Of a stretch of 64,000 nt of DNA, positions 24,390-35,049 are shown piece by piece (position 1 is the first letter of the stretch; each line of letters begins with the position of its first letter). Source of the DNA: an uncultured Lachnospiraceae bacterium (GTDB taxonomy: Bacteria; Bacillota; Clostridia; Lachnospirales; Lachnospiraceae); NCBI GenBank assembly GCA_900542015.1, contig UQLY01000007.1, positions 62,001 to 126,000 on the forward strand. The letters are read 5' to 3'. The notes under the pieces are model-generated. The model ran no database searches, was not told the origin of the DNA, and saw nothing but the letters and a program-made list of their open reading frames with translations. The translations under genes were made by a program, and so were the position numbers.

Positions 24390-26915
24390 ATGGCTCAGAC
24401 AAGAGGTCGGAAGACTTCTTCTAAGAGAAAAACAAACAATAGAGGGAGATCAAAAAGAAACGCTTCGGCTCATTACGAGAGCTCGGTAATTGATGAAGTT
24501 TTGTTTTTGGCTTCCGCAGCGGTTACGATTCTGCTGTTTTTATGCAATTTTCATATCATCGGCAAGGTAGGCGATACTTTAAGCAAAGTCATGTTCGGCT
24601 TATTCGGCTATATGGCGTATGTGGCGCCGCTTTTAATCTTTCTTGCGATCTATTTCGGACTTGCCAATCTGGGTAATCATGTGGCGACGGTTAAACTTAT
24701 CGCCGGCTGTGTCTTTTTCTGTATGTGCTGCGTGCTGTTTACGCTGATCGGCGGTATTGACGGCATCGGCGGCAGCATCGGTTCTTATTACCGTTTTTCG
24801 GCGGAAGGACATTGCGGCGGCGGCGTGATCGGCGGCTTTCTCGGCAACGGGATGCACACCCTGCTTGGTACGGTGGGCACGATCATTATTATGCTTGTTT
24901 TGATGATCGTATGTCTTGTACTGATGACGGAGCGTTCTTTTGTAAACGGCGTAAAAAAAAGCGGCAGGGCTGTCATTGAGACGGCGCGCACCGACGTGGA
25001 CAGAAGAAAAGAAATGGCAAGAGAGCGCATGGAAATGCGGGAAGCGGAAAAAGAAAAGAAGATGCGGATGGATAAAAAAGTGTCCGGCGTGACCTCGGCT
25101 TCTTCACTGACCTTAAAGGAAAAAGAAAAAAGCGCGCCCGCTCCGGTTTCCCATGAGGAGGAAGAGAGCGGACAGATTGCGATGGAAGCGCTTTCCAAGA
25201 TCAGGATCAGAGGCCTGGAGGATACGCCCGTACCTTCGGCGGATGAGAGAGTATTGGGACAGGAAATCGGTCGGGAACCCGCGCGTATCGGGAAAAAGGC
25301 GGCAAAACAGCCGGAATCGGACAAACAGCCGGAAGCTTCCAAAGAGCCGGTCGTATCCGAAAGCGGAAAACAAAAGGAAAAGCTGTCGGAAAGCGATCTG
25401 GATCTGACCGAGGATTTGAAAAAAGCGGCGGTCAAGCCCAGGGCGCAATATAAATTTCCGCCGTATCACCTGTTGAGCAAGGGCGTCCGCAAGAGCGGCG
25501 GAGACGACGGAAAACAACTGCGGGAAACGGCGCTTCGTTTACAGCAGACCTTACATACCTTCGGCGTCAACGTCACGATTACCGATATCAGTCAGGGACC
25601 GGCGGTTACCCGCTACGAGCTGCAGCCCGAGGTGGGCGTCAAGGTCAGCAAGATCGTGAACCTTGCCGATGATATCAAGCTGAATCTCGCCGCGACGGAT
25701 ATTCGTATCGAAGCTCCGATTCCGGGGAAAGCGGCTGTGGGAATCGAGGTTCCCAACAGTGAAAACAGCGCTGTTGCATTAAGAGATCTGTTAGAGAGCA
25801 AAGAATTTAAAGAATTTGATTCCAAGCTTGCCTTTGCGGTGGGTAAGGATATCGGCGGCAAAGTGGTTGTGACGGATATTGCAAAAATGCCCCATCTGCT
25901 GATTGCGGGAGCCACGGGCTCCGGCAAGAGTGTCTGCATCAATACCATTATTATGAGTCTGCTGTATAAAGCAGATCCAGACGAAGTCAAGCTGATCATG
26001 GTTGATCCGAAGGTTGTGGAGTTAAGCGTCTATAACGGCATCCCCCACCTGATGATCCCTGTCGTAACCGATCCTAAAAAAGCTGCCGCGGCGCTTCACT
26101 GGGGCGTTGCGGAAATGGAAGACCGTTACAAGAAGTTTGCGGACTTGAACGTCAGGGATTTAAAAGGATACAATAAAAAGGTTTCGGAAATGAGGGAAAA
26201 CGACGGACAGCCCATCCCCGGGAAACTCCCGCAGGTCGTAATTATCGTGGACGAGCTTGCGGATCTGATGATGGTGGCGCCGGGAGAGGTGGAGGAATCC
26301 ATCTGCCGTCTTGCCCAGCTCGCCAGGGCCGCGGGCATCCATTTGATCATAGCGACCCAGAGACCTTCCGTAGATGTTATTACGGGACTGATCAAGGCGA
26401 ATATGCCCAGCCGTATTGCTTTTGCCGTTTCATCGGGCGTGGATTCCCGTACCATTCTGGATATGAACGGCGCGGAAAAACTGTTGGGAAAAGGCGATAT
26501 GCTGTTTTATCCCCAGGGTATGTCCAAGCCTGCAAGGGTACAGGGAGCCTTTGTATCGGATAAAGAGGTTTCCGAGGTTGTGGATTTTATCAAAGGACAA
26601 TGTATCGAAAACAACTATGCGGCGGATATTGAGGAAAAAATATCCAATATCAGCGCTTCCGGAGGGGGAGGATTTACCAACGACGCTTCCGAGCGGGATT
26701 CCTATTTTGTGGATGCCGGTAAATTTATTATCGAAAAGGAAAAAGCTTCCATCGGTATGCTGCAAAGAGTGTTTAAAATCGGCTTTAACAGAGCCGCGCG
26801 CATTATGGACCAGCTTGAAGAAGTGGGCGTAGTGGGACCTGAGGAAGGCACAAAGCCCCGCAGGGTGCTGATGAACGAAGAACAGTTTGAGCAGCTCTTG
26901 GAAGAACTTACATAA
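24390..26915 (+). CDS. DNA translocase FtsK/SpoIIIE
   Basis: About 841 residues: four N-terminal membrane segments (about residues 35-175), a charged linker to about 350, then a RecA-like motor with Walker A GATGSGKS (Lys about 513) and Walker [13 protein letters not shown], and a C-terminal winged-helix gamma domain ([19 protein letters not shown]) that reads KOPS-like sequences. It pumps chromosomal DNA across the septum at division or sporulation. The ATG at 24390 with GGAGG is preferred over a start at 24315 inside tepA. Position after tepA favours the SpoIIIE name. Confidence 0.93.
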   Translation: MAQTRGRKTSSKRKTNNRGRSKRNASAHYESSVIDEVLFLASAAVTILLFLCNFHIIGKVGDTLSKVMFGLFGYMAYVAPLLIFLAIYFGLANLGNHVATVKLIAGCVFFCMCCVLFTLIGGIDGIGGSIGSYYRFSAEGHCGGGVIGGFLGNGMHTLLGTVGTIIIMLVLMIVCLVLMTERSFVNGVKKSGRAVIETARTDVDRRKEMARERMEMREAEKEKKMRMDKKVSGVTSASSLTLKEKEKSAPAPVSHEEEESGQIAMEALSKIRIRGLEDTPVPSADERVLGQEIGREPARIGKKAAKQPESDKQPEASKEPVVSESGKQKEKLSESDLDLTEDLKKAAVKPRAQYKFPPYHLLSKGVRKSGGDDGKQLRETALRLQQTLHTFGVNVTITDISQGPAVTRYELQPEVGVKVSKIVNLADDIKLNLAATDIRIEAPIPGKAAVGIEVPNSENSAVALRDLLESKEFKEFDSKLAFAVGKDIGGKVVVTDIAKMPHLLIAGATGSGKSVCINTIIMSLLYKADPDEVKLIMVDPKVVELSVYNGIPHLMIPVVTDPKKAAAALHWGVAEMEDRYKKFADLNVRDLKGYNKKVSEMRENDGQPIPGKLPQVVIIVDELADLMMVAPGEVEESICRLAQLARAAGIHLIIATQRPSVDVITGLIKANMPSRIAFAVSSGVDSRTILDMNGAEKLLGKGDMLFYPQGMSKPARVQGAFVSDKEVSEVVDFIKGQCIENNYAADIEEKISNISASGGGGFTNDASERDSYFVDAGKFIIEKEKASIGMLQRVFKIGFNRAARIMDQLEEVGVVGPEEGTKPRRVLMNEEQFEQLLEELT

Positions 26916-26937
26916 GAGCAGGCAGGAGGAGACAACT

Positions 26938-28608
26938 ATGAAAACAGATATCGAAATCGCACAGGAAGCGGTCATGGAGCCGATTACGGAAGTCGCGGGA
27001 AGGCTGGGACTTACGGCGGATGATCTGGAGTTATACGGAAAGTATAAGGCAAAGATCGGCAACGCTTATCTAAACTCTTTAAAAGAGCGGAGCGAAGGAA
27101 AGCTGATCCTGGTTACGGCGATCAATCCGACTCCGGCGGGCGAAGGAAAGACCACGATTACGGTGGGCTTGGGAGAGGCGTTCGGCAGACTCGGTAAAAA
27201 AGCGGTCATTGCGCTGCGCGAGCCGTCCTTAGGACCGTGCTTTGGCATCAAAGGAGGAGCGGCAGGAGGCGGATATGCCCAGGTCGTGCCCATGGAGGAT
27301 TTAAATCTCCATTTTACCGGGGATTTTCACGCGATTACCTCCGCCAATAATTTATTGGCGGCGCTTTTGGACAATCACATCCAACAGGGCAACGAATTAG
27401 ACATCGACACAAGGCAGATCGTATGGAAGCGCTGCCTGGATATGAACGACAGAGTTTTGAGAAATATCGTTGTGGGTCTCGGAAACAAAACGGACGGGGT
27501 GGTCAGGGAAGATCACTTTGTGATTACCGTTGCTTCGGAGATTATGGCGATTTTATGCCTGGCGGAGGATATGGAAGATCTGAAAGAGCGGCTTGCCCGG
27601 ATCATCGTGGCATACGACAGGTCGGGAAATCCGGTAACGGCGGACGATCTGCACGCCGTAGGCGCTATGGCGGCATTGTTAAAGGATGCAATCCTGCCCA
27701 ATATGATTCAGACGCTGGAACATACGCCCGCGCTGGTGCACGGCGGTCCCTTTGCCAATATCGCGCATGGCTGCAACAGTGTGCGCGCGACAAAAGCCGC
27801 TTTGAAAATGGCTGATTACTGTATTACGGAAGCCGGTTTCGGAGCCGATCTGGGCGCGGAGAAGTTTTTTGACATTAAATGCCGTCTGTCCGGACTCAAA
27901 CCGGATGCGGTGGTGCTGGTGGCAACGGTCCGCGCATTGAAATACAACGGCGGCGTGGCAAAGGCGGACTTGAATGCGGAAAATATGGAAGCGTTGGAAA
28001 AAGGCATTGTCAATCTGGAAAAGCACATTGAAAACCTGCACAAATTCGGCGTTCCGGTTGTCGTTACCTTAAATTCCTTTATCAGCGATACGGAGAATGA
28101 GATTTCCTTTGTACAGCGGTTCTGCGAGGAGAGAGGCTGTGAATTTGCCCTTGCCAGAGTATGGGAAAAAGGCGGAGAAGGCGGCGTTGAGCTGGCGGAA
28201 AAGGTGCTGGAGACTTTAGAGCACAAGGAGAGCCGTTTTAAACCCTTATATGAGGACGGCTTACCTTTGAAGGAAAAAATCGAGACCGTGGCAAGAGAAA
28301 TCTATGGGGCAAAGGGAGTTAATTTTGCGCCTGCCGCGGCAAAGCAGTTGAAAAAGCTGGAGGAGCTTGGTTTCGGCAATCTGCCCGTATGTATGGCAAA
28401 AACGCAGTATTCCCTTTCGGACGACCCTTCCCTGCTTGGCAGACCCGAAAACTTTGAAATCAATGTCCGCGAGGTCTATGTCTCTGCGGGTGCGGGATTT
28501 GTCGTTGTGCTGACGGGAGCGGTTATGACGATGCCGGGACTGCCCAAGCAGCCGGCGGCGTTTTCCATCGATGTGAACGAACAGGGCGCGATTACGGGAC
28601 TATTTTAA
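26938..28608 (+). CDS. fhs: Formate-tetrahydrofolate ligase
   Basis: A 556-residue enzyme joining formate and tetrahydrofolate with ATP to give 10-formyl-THF. It carries the nucleotide loop [18 protein letters not shown] (about residues 60-77), [21 protein letters not shown] and [18 protein letters not shown]. It has AGGAGG before the ATG at 26938; an upstream frame start at 26887 would overlap the translocase gene. With folD next, it forms the one-carbon module used for purine and methionine synthesis and, in acetogens, CO2 fixation. Confidence 0.96.
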   Translation: MKTDIEIAQEAVMEPITEVAGRLGLTADDLELYGKYKAKIGNAYLNSLKERSEGKLILVTAINPTPAGEGKTTITVGLGEAFGRLGKKAVIALREPSLGPCFGIKGGAAGGGYAQVVPMEDLNLHFTGDFHAITSANNLLAALLDNHIQQGNELDIDTRQIVWKRCLDMNDRVLRNIVVGLGNKTDGVVREDHFVITVASEIMAILCLAEDMEDLKERLARIIVAYDRSGNPVTADDLHAVGAMAALLKDAILPNMIQTLEHTPALVHGGPFANIAHGCNSVRATKAALKMADYCITEAGFGADLGAEKFFDIKCRLSGLKPDAVVLVATVRALKYNGGVAKADLNAENMEALEKGIVNLEKHIENLHKFGVPVVVTLNSFISDTENEISFVQRFCEERGCEFALARVWEKGGEGGVELAEKVLETLEHKESRFKPLYEDGLPLKEKIETVAREIYGAKGVNFAPAAAKQLKKLEELGFGNLPVCMAKTQYSLSDDPSLLGRPENFEINVREVYVSAGAGFVVVLTGAVMTMPGLPKQPAAFSIDVNEQGAITGLF

Positions 28609-28634
28609 AAAATAAAGCAAAGGCGGAGAGGATT

Positions 28635-29477
28635 ATGGCACAAATAATAGACGGCAAAAAGATATCGGCAGCGATAAAGGAAGAATGTAAAGAAAAGGTC
28701 GCGGCGTACCGGGACGAGGGAAAGGAAATTTGTCTTGCGGTAATACAGGTGGGAAACGATCCGGCAAGCAGCGTGTATGTCAACAACAAGAAAAAAGCAT
28801 GCGCGTATATCGGGATTAAGTCTTTATCCTATGAGCTTCCCGAAGAAACGACCCAGGAAGAATTGCTGAAACTGATTGATGAGCTGAACAACCGGGCGGA
28901 TGTGAACGGAATTTTGGTGCAGCTTCCGGTTCCGGAGGAAATTGACGAAAACGCCGTTATCCGGGCGATCGATCCCAAAAAGGATGTGGACGGCTTTCAT
29001 CCTCAGAGCGTAGGCGCGCTTTGTATCGGACAGCCCGGTTTTGTCTCCTGTACGCCTGCGGGCATCATTGAATTGTTAAAGCGTTCCGATGTGGATATCT
29101 GCGGCAAAAACTGCGTGGTAATCGGCAGAAGCAACATTGTGGGCAAGCCCATGGCGCTGTTGATGCTTCGGGAAAATGCGACGGTTACGGTGGCGCATTC
29201 CAAAACCCGTGACCTGAAAGAAATCTGCAAGAGGGCGGATATTCTGATTGTCGCCATAGGAAAACCCAGGTTTATCGACGCTTCCTATATCAAAGAAGGC
29301 GCGGTGGTAATCGACGTGGGGATTCACAGAAATGCGGAAAACAAACTTTGCGGGGACGTGGATTTTGACTCTGCAAAGGAAGTGGCGTCGGCGATTACGC
29401 CCGTGCCGGGCGGAGTCGGTCCCATGACCATCGCCATGTTAATGAAAAATTGCGTTGACAGTATTTTACTTCAATAA
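28635..29477 (+). CDS. folD: Bifunctional methylene-THF dehydrogenase / methenyl-THF cyclohydrolase
   Basis: A 280-residue FolD: the catalytic-lysine region VYVNNKKKACAYIGI, GILVQLPVP, the NADP-binding VVIGRSNIVGKPMALLML, and the signature PVPGGVGPMTIAML near the end. It interconverts 5,10-methylene- and 10-formyl-THF. It lies 26 bases after fhs with GGCGGAGAGG upstream, so the two are co-transcribed. Confidence 0.96.
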   Translation: MAQIIDGKKISAAIKEECKEKVAAYRDEGKEICLAVIQVGNDPASSVYVNNKKKACAYIGIKSLSYELPEETTQEELLKLIDELNNRADVNGILVQLPVPEEIDENAVIRAIDPKKDVDGFHPQSVGALCIGQPGFVSCTPAGIIELLKRSDVDICGKNCVVIGRSNIVGKPMALLMLRENATVTVAHSKTRDLKEICKRADILIVAIGKPRFIDASYIKEGAVVIDVGIHRNAENKLCGDVDFDSAKEVASAITPVPGGVGPMTIAMLMKNCVDSILLQ

Positions 29478-29494
29478 TTCGGGAGTGAGACGAT

Positions 29495-30985
29495 ATGAAA
29501 TGTCCCCATTGCGGAAGTGACATGCGCCAGGATCAGGTCTTTTGCGAAAACTGCGGAAAAGAACGGCTCCTGGTTCCGGTCTTTGAACCTGAGATTGAAG
29601 ACAGCGTGGCGGAATCCATGTCAACAATCGTTCAGGAACTGAGCCCGGACGAACAATCGAATAGGGAGAAGGCGGACGGCGGAGGAGAAACTGATCGGAA
29701 AAAAACTGACCGGCAAGAGCCGGACAGAAAAGAATCCGACCGCAGGGAGCCCGGCGTCGAACGGCGTCATGGGATGAAACAGGTAAACTTTCTGGTAACC
29801 GCGGTCATTGCTTTGATTATTTTTATCTCGGCGTTTTCCATTATATTTTACATATATACGGAAAATTCCTATGATTACCAGTATCAAAAGGCTGAAACTG
29901 CATACTGCAGCGGAGAGTTGGAGGAAGCGCTGCGCCTTGCCGACCGGTGCCTGGAATTGAATCCTGATTCCGTCGATGCGCGGATGTTAAAAATATTGGT
30001 GTATCAGGAACAGGGACAGACCGATATGGTTGTGGAAAGGACCCTTGCGCTGATTGCAAGAGATCCTGACAACCAGCGGGCTTATGAGATTTTGATTCCG
30101 ATTTATATCGAGCAGGGACAGTATCAGAAACTCAGTGTATTGCTTGCGGCGTGTCCCGTTCAGTCCGTGGCGGAAAAGTATGCCGATTATCTGGCGGTTG
30201 CTCCGGAATTCGGGACGGAGGAAGGCGTCTATACCGCAAGCGTTTCCTTAAAACTCATAGCTTCCGGTACGGGAAATATCTACTATACGCTGGACGGAAC
30301 CGTACCGAGCAAATACAGCGACCGGTATACGGCACCTATCAAACTGATTTCCGGCGATTATCAGGTATCTGCGGTTTATATCAATAATTACGGAGTCAGC
30401 AGCGAAGTGGTAACAAAGGAATACGAGATTATCAACGATATTGAATTGCTTCCGGAAATATCGGCGGATTCGGGACAATATACGGTTCCCGTGACAATCA
30501 GCGTCAGCGTGCCGGATCAGGAATATACCGTCTATTATACGACGGACGGGACGGCGCCCACCCTCGACAGCAATATTTATTCTTCGCCGTTTACAATGCC
30601 CTTAGGACACAGCGAGTACCGTTTCCTGATGGTAGACGCGGACGGCAATGAAAGCGAAGTCGTTTCCAGAAGCTACGACTGCAATCCGGAAACCAATTAT
30701 ACAACGGATCAGGCTTGTCTGATTTTGAAGCAGAATCTGATTGCAAGAGGCGAGATACTGGATATCAACGGTACCATGGCGGGAAGCGAGGACCGGAAGG
30801 AATATTTGTGCGACAGCGCGGCGGAGGCTGACGGCGTTGTCTATTATGTGATCTATGAGTATCTGCAAAACCCTTCGGGCACGATGATACGGACGGGAAA
30901 TGTGTACGCTTTTTCCGTTCTCGACGGTCAGCTTAAGAAGGCTTCCGTATCCGAAACGGGAAAAATAAGCCTTTCGGAATTTTAA
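29495..30985 (+). CDS. Zinc-ribbon, TPR and chitobiase-C-domain membrane protein
   Basis: A 496-residue protein of unusual design. Residues 1-25 form a zinc ribbon (CPHCGSDM … CENCGKE); about 50-90 is a charged Asp/Glu/Lys/Arg linker; a single membrane helix lies at about 100-122. TPR-like repeats follow (about 128-225, SGELEEALRLADRCLELNPDS), then two CHB_HEX_C_1 beta-sandwich repeats, with YYTLDGTVPSKYS and YYTTDGTAPTLDS as their cores, and an unrecognised C-terminal domain. The ribbon would be inside and the rest outside. It could be a cell-wall sensor. It begins 17 bases after folD but shows no metabolic link to it. Confidence 0.8.
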   Translation: MKCPHCGSDMRQDQVFCENCGKERLLVPVFEPEIEDSVAESMSTIVQELSPDEQSNREKADGGGETDRKKTDRQEPDRKESDRREPGVERRHGMKQVNFLVTAVIALIIFISAFSIIFYIYTENSYDYQYQKAETAYCSGELEEALRLADRCLELNPDSVDARMLKILVYQEQGQTDMVVERTLALIARDPDNQRAYEILIPIYIEQGQYQKLSVLLAACPVQSVAEKYADYLAVAPEFGTEEGVYTASVSLKLIASGTGNIYYTLDGTVPSKYSDRYTAPIKLISGDYQVSAVYINNYGVSSEVVTKEYEIINDIELLPEISADSGQYTVPVTISVSVPDQEYTVYYTTDGTAPTLDSNIYSSPFTMPLGHSEYRFLMVDADGNESEVVSRSYDCNPETNYTTDQACLILKQNLIARGEILDINGTMAGSEDRKEYLCDSAAEADGVVYYVIYEYLQNPSGTMIRTGNVYAFSVLDGQLKKASVSETGKISLSEF

Positions 30986-31060
30986 GCTATTGCGTTTTTG
31001 CTTATTTTTAGATAATATTGATAAGATGGTGTAAGTAAATAAATCTTAGGGAGGATAAAA

Positions 31061-31951
31061 ATGTATAAAATTGTAAATGCAAAAGAGCTTACCACAAACA
31101 TTTATCTTTTTGAAGTGGAAGCAAAAAGAGTTGCAAAATCCTGTATGCCGGGACAGTTTGTCATTGTTCGTATGAATGAGGATTCCGAGAGAATACCTTT
31201 GACAATCAGCGATTACAACAGGGAGACGGGGACGGTTACCATCGTTGTCCAGACGATCGGCGCAGGTACCAATATGATGAAAGAGTTACAGACCGGAGAT
31301 TCCTTCCGGGATTTTGTGGGTCCTTTGGGACAGCCTTCCGAGTTTGTACATATGGACAAGGAAGCTTTAAAGAAAGAAAAAATTATCTTTGTTGCCGGAG
31401 GGCTTGGAACCGCGCCTGTATATCCTCAGGTAAAATGGCTCCATGAAAACGGCGTGGATGCGGACGTCATCATCGGCGCAAAGACAAAAGATTTGTTGAT
31501 CTATGAAGAGGAAATGAAGGCGGTCGCGGGCAACGTATACGTGACCACGGACGACGGCTCCTACGGCAGAAGCGGTATGGTTACGAAAACGCTTCAGGAT
31601 CTGGTAAAGGAAGAGGGAAAGACCTATACCAAATGCGTAGCGATCGGTCCGATGATCATGATGAAATTTACCTGCCTTACCACAAAAGAACTGGGGATTC
31701 CGACCATTGTTTCCATGAATCCGATTATGGTAGACGGAACCGGAATGTGCGGCGCATGCCGTCTGACCGTCGGCGGCGAAGTCAAATTCGCCTGTGTGGA
31801 CGGACCGGAATTTGACGGACATCTGGTAGATTTTGATCAGGCGATGAAACGCCAGCAGATGTATAAGACGGAAGAAGGAAGAGCAGTATTAAAATTACAG
31901 GAAGGCGATACACATCATGGCGGATGTGGATACTGTGGAGGTGACAAGTAA
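31061..31951 (+). CDS. NfnA/SudB-type ferredoxin-NAD(P) reductase subunit
   Basis: A 296-residue flavoprotein with an FAD-binding barrel (RIPLTISDYNRETG), an NAD-binding domain (FVAGGLGTAPVYPQV) and a C-terminal cysteine cluster GMCGACRLTVGGEVKFACVDG that binds a [2Fe-2S] centre. It is the small subunit partner of the next gene; together they resemble NADH-dependent ferredoxin:NADP oxidoreductase (NfnAB) or sulfide dehydrogenase. The stop overlaps the ATG of the next gene, so the two are made in equal amounts. AGGGAGG precedes the start. Confidence 0.88.
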   Translation: MYKIVNAKELTTNIYLFEVEAKRVAKSCMPGQFVIVRMNEDSERIPLTISDYNRETGTVTIVVQTIGAGTNMMKELQTGDSFRDFVGPLGQPSEFVHMDKEALKKEKIIFVAGGLGTAPVYPQVKWLHENGVDADVIIGAKTKDLLIYEEEMKAVAGNVYVTTDDGSYGRSGMVTKTLQDLVKEEGKTYTKCVAIGPMIMMKFTCLTTKELGIPTIVSMNPIMVDGTGMCGACRLTVGGEVKFACVDGPEFDGHLVDFDQAMKRQQMYKTEEGRAVLKLQEGDTHHGGCGYCGGDK

Positions 31952-33336
31952 TGGACGTATTGAATAGAATCCCTGTCAGAGAGCAGGAACCGAAGGAAAG
32001 AGCGCATAATTTTGAAGAAGTATGTCTCGGATATAACGCGGAAGAAGCAAAGTGCGAGGCGGCAAGATGTATTAACTGTAAAAATGCACAATGTATGAAG
32101 GGATGTCCCGTAGCGATCAACATCCCGGGCTTTATCGAGCAGGTAAAGGAAGGCAATTTTGAAGCCGCATACCGGATTATCAGCGAATCCAGCTCCCTTC
32201 CCGCAGTATGCGGACGCGTCTGCCCCCAGGAGAGCCAGTGTGAAGGAAAATGTATCCGCGGCATCAAGGGCGATCCGATTTCCATCGGTAAGCTGGAAAG
32301 ATTCGTGGCGGACTGGGCAAGGGAAAACGGCATTAAACCCGAGAAAGCAAAGGAATCAAACGGCAAAAAGGTTGCGGTCATCGGTTCCGGTCCCGCAGGA
32401 CTTACCTGTGCAGGCGATCTTGCAAAGCTCGGTTATGACGTTACGATTTTTGAAGCACTGCATGAGGCGGGCGGCGTACTTGTTTACGGTATTCCCGAAT
32501 TTCGTCTGCCCAAAGACGCAGTCGTAAAGCAGGAAATTGAAAATGTGAAATCTCTCGGCGTAAAAATTGAAACGGACGTGGTAATCGGCAAGGCGACAAC
32601 CATAGACGAACTCATGGATGAGGAAGGCTTTGACGCAGTATTTATCGGTTCCGGCGCAGGTCTGCCTAAGTTTATGGGTATCCCCGGCGAGCAGGCGAAC
32701 GGCGTATTCTCCGCAAATGAATACCTGACCCGTTCCAATCTGATGAAGGCGTTTAAAGAAGACTCCGCTACGCCCATTATGCACGCGAAAAAGGTTGCGG
32801 TCGTAGGCGGCGGAAACGTAGCGATGGATGCTGCAAGAACCGCATTGAGACTGGGCGCGGAGGTACATATCGTGTACAGACGAAGCGAGGAAGAGCTTCC
32901 GGCGCGTGTGGAAGAAGTCCATCATGCAAAAGAAGAAGGCATTATTTTTAACCTTCTGACCAATCCGGTAGAAATCCTTGCTGATGAAAACGGTTGGGTA
33001 AGCGGTATGAAATGTATCAAAATGGAATTGGGAGAGCCGGATGCCTCCGGCAGAAGAAGACCTGTGGAAATCCCCGGTTCCGAATTTGTCATTGACGTTG
33101 ACTGCGTCATCATGTCCCTGGGAACATCGCCGAATCCGTTGATTTCCTCCACTACAAAGGGGCTGGAGACAAATAAATGGAAATGTATCATTGCAGACGA
33201 AGCAAACGGCAAAACGACAAAAGAAGGCGTATATGCCGGCGGCGACGCCGTAACGGGCGCCGCAACGGTTATTCTCGCTATGGGAGCGGGCAAAGCCGCG
33301 GCGCAGGGTATCCACGAATATTTAAGCAATCAATAG
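31951..33336 (+). CDS. gltA: NfnB/GltA-type NADPH-dependent flavoprotein subunit
   Basis: A 461-residue protein of the glutamate-synthase small-subunit family. The N-terminus carries eight cysteines for two [4Fe-4S] clusters (CINCKNAQCMKGCPV and CGRVCPQESQCEGKC, residues about 35-105). FAD and NADPH folds follow at VAVIGSGPAGLTCAGDLAKLG (about 143) and VAVVGGGNVAMDAARTALRLG. No large GltB subunit is present nearby, and the partner gene is NfnA-like, so an electron-bifurcating NADPH-ferredoxin role is more likely than glutamate synthase. Annotation pipelines often name it gltA. Confidence 0.88.
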   Translation: MDVLNRIPVREQEPKERAHNFEEVCLGYNAEEAKCEAARCINCKNAQCMKGCPVAINIPGFIEQVKEGNFEAAYRIISESSSLPAVCGRVCPQESQCEGKCIRGIKGDPISIGKLERFVADWARENGIKPEKAKESNGKKVAVIGSGPAGLTCAGDLAKLGYDVTIFEALHEAGGVLVYGIPEFRLPKDAVVKQEIENVKSLGVKIETDVVIGKATTIDELMDEEGFDAVFIGSGAGLPKFMGIPGEQANGVFSANEYLTRSNLMKAFKEDSATPIMHAKKVAVVGGGNVAMDAARTALRLGAEVHIVYRRSEEELPARVEEVHHAKEEGIIFNLLTNPVEILADENGWVSGMKCIKMELGEPDASGRRRPVEIPGSEFVIDVDCVIMSLGTSPNPLISSTTKGLETNKWKCIIADEANGKTTKEGVYAGGDAVTGAATVILAMGAGKAAAQGIHEYLSNQ

Positions 33337-33377
33337 AAACAGCCAAAGGAAAAAGGCAGACAGAAAGGAGCTTCCCC

Positions 33378-33677
33378 ATGGTAAATCATTATGTATTTTG
33401 GAATTTAAATGATTCTCTGACGAAAGAAGAAAAAGAGCAGGCGGCTCTTACCATCAAAGAGAAACTGGAAGCCGTAGGGAAGCTTGTTCCCGGCGTGGTT
33501 TCCCTGGAGGTAAAGATCAATGAACTGGAATCCAGCAACCGCGACGTGGCTTTGCTGTCTTCCTTTGAAAGCGTAGAGGCGTTAAGCGCTTATCAGGTGC
33601 ATCCCGAGCATGTGAAGGCGGGCGGTTATATCAAGACGGTTACCTGCGACCGCACCTGCTTTGATTTTGAGGGATAG
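33378..33677 (+). CDS. Dabb-domain (stress-responsive A/B barrel) protein
   Basis: A 99-residue ferredoxin-like alpha+beta barrel protein: MVNHYVFWNLNDSLTKEE, a central VPGVVSLEVKINELESSNRDVALLSSFESVEALSAYQ (described here in parts), and the terminal HPEHVKAGGYIKTV. These dimeric proteins have varied or unknown roles. AGAAAGGAG lies just before the ATG. It follows the NfnAB pair by about 40 bases. Confidence 0.85.
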   Translation: MVNHYVFWNLNDSLTKEEKEQAALTIKEKLEAVGKLVPGVVSLEVKINELESSNRDVALLSSFESVEALSAYQVHPEHVKAGGYIKTVTCDRTCFDFEG

Positions 33678-33689
33678 AGGAGGAAAAAT

Positions 33690-34586
33690 ATGCCGTTTTG
33701 TCCAATCTGTAAAAGTGAATATAAAGAAGGCATTACCACATGCCACGAATGTAAGGTTCAGTTGGTTGACGATCTTTCCAAAGGACCGTCCGCCGTTCTT
33801 TACGGAGAGAAGGAAAAATTGGAGGACATTCTCGCTTTCTGCAGAAGCAACGGGCTGATGACCGGATTTATCCGTTTCAGCGAGGAGCAAAATGCCGAAC
33901 AGTTGTATTTTGAGCAGGACGAGCTGCCTTCTGCGATGAATTATATTAAAATGTATATGACCAGGCAGGAAATGGAGCGGTTAGCTGAAAAGGCGGGCAT
34001 TCCCATCGAGAAAATGACGCCGGAAAAGGCGAAGGAGTTGCTCAAAGAAGAAGCCGAGGAAATGGAAGAATACCGCCGTATGCAGAGAGAACAGGGCAAG
34101 GGACAGAATACCTATGTTGACAAGCGGGTCAAAGCAGGAGAATATAAATCCAGCGGTATCGTCCTGATGCTTGTGGGCGGAATCGGGCTGATTGCGTTGA
34201 TTCTGATGTATTTCGGCGTGATTCCGGGCTTTCATAACTTAAAGAGCAACTATATGTTTTTAGGCGTTATGGGCTTTCTCTTTATTGTCTTTATCATCAG
34301 CGGCATTATGTCCTTTGCCAAGGTTAAGACAATTCTCGGACAGGCGCAGGAAGACGAAGATCTGACGAAAAAAGCGGAAACGTTCATGGCGGAAAAACTG
34401 ACGAAAGAAGCTGTGGACCGCGCCGCAGGCGTAACCGGAGACGGCGGGGGAGAAGAACTCTATTTCAGGCGCGCCGAATATATGGAAGCCGTTTTGAAAG
34501 AGGCATTTCCCGATATGGAAGAGACGCTCCGTGAAAAATTGATTGATGAAAGATATAGTGAGCTTTATGAAGATAACGATCATTAG
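33690..34586 (+). CDS. Zinc-ribbon membrane protein of unknown function
   Basis: A 298-residue protein. Residues 1-22 hold CPICKSEYKEG and CHEC, a treble-clef-type zinc ribbon; a DUF2007-like region follows to about 95. A helical charged segment (about 98-145) leads to two membrane helices (about 153-175 and 187-210), and the C-terminus is acidic and cytoplasmic. AGAGGAGG lies before the start. The end overlaps rlmH by 20 bases, so the two are coupled in translation. I know no function; signalling or envelope stress are possibilities only. Confidence 0.75.
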   Translation: MPFCPICKSEYKEGITTCHECKVQLVDDLSKGPSAVLYGEKEKLEDILAFCRSNGLMTGFIRFSEEQNAEQLYFEQDELPSAMNYIKMYMTRQEMERLAEKAGIPIEKMTPEKAKELLKEEAEEMEEYRRMQREQGKGQNTYVDKRVKAGEYKSSGIVLMLVGGIGLIALILMYFGVIPGFHNLKSNYMFLGVMGFLFIVFIISGIMSFAKVKTILGQAQEDEDLTKKAETFMAEKLTKEAVDRAAGVTGDGGGEELYFRRAEYMEAVLKEAFPDMEETLREKLIDERYSELYEDNDH

Positions 34587-35046
34587 TGTAGGAAAAATAA
34601 AAGAAGCCTTTTACCGTGATGCGATTGCAGAATACAGTAAAAGGCTTTCTGCATATTGTAAGCTGGAAATCAAAGAAGCGGCGGATGAAAAGACGCCCGA
34701 CAACGCTTCTGCGGAACAGGAAAAGCAAATTAAGGATAGAGAGGGCGAACGGATTCTAAAACTGACGGACGAGAAAGGATACTGCATCGCCCTCGCCATC
34801 GACGGAAAGAAATATGATTCCGTTGCCTTTGCAAAGCATATGGAACAACTTACCGTTTCCGGCAAAAGCCACATTCAGTTTGTGATCGGCGGCTCCCTGG
34901 GGCTTTCTGACAAAGTGCTGGCAAGAGCGGATGAAAAGCTGAGCTTTTCGGATATGACCTTTCCCCACCAGTTGATGCGGGTGATTTTGCTGGAACAGAT
35001 TTATCGGGGGTTTCGCATCAATAACCATGAGCCGTATCACAAGTGA
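34567..35046 (+). CDS. rlmH: 23S rRNA pseudouridine-1915 N3-methyltransferase
   Basis: A 159-residue SPOUT methyltransferase. The start MKITIISVGKIKEAFYRDAI, the SAM knot FVIGGSLGLSDKV and the end LEQIYRGFRINNHEPYHK are all diagnostic. It methylates pseudouridine 1915 in helix 69 of the large subunit. It begins inside the previous gene. An earlier in-frame ATG at 34543 would add eight residues but is not supported by the family. Confidence 0.96.
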   Translation: MKITIISVGKIKEAFYRDAIAEYSKRLSAYCKLEIKEAADEKTPDNASAEQEKQIKDREGERILKLTDEKGYCIALAIDGKKYDSVAFAKHMEQLTVSGKSHIQFVIGGSLGLSDKVLARADEKLSFSDMTFPHQLMRVILLEQIYRGFRINNHEPYHK

Positions 35047-35049
35047 GGA

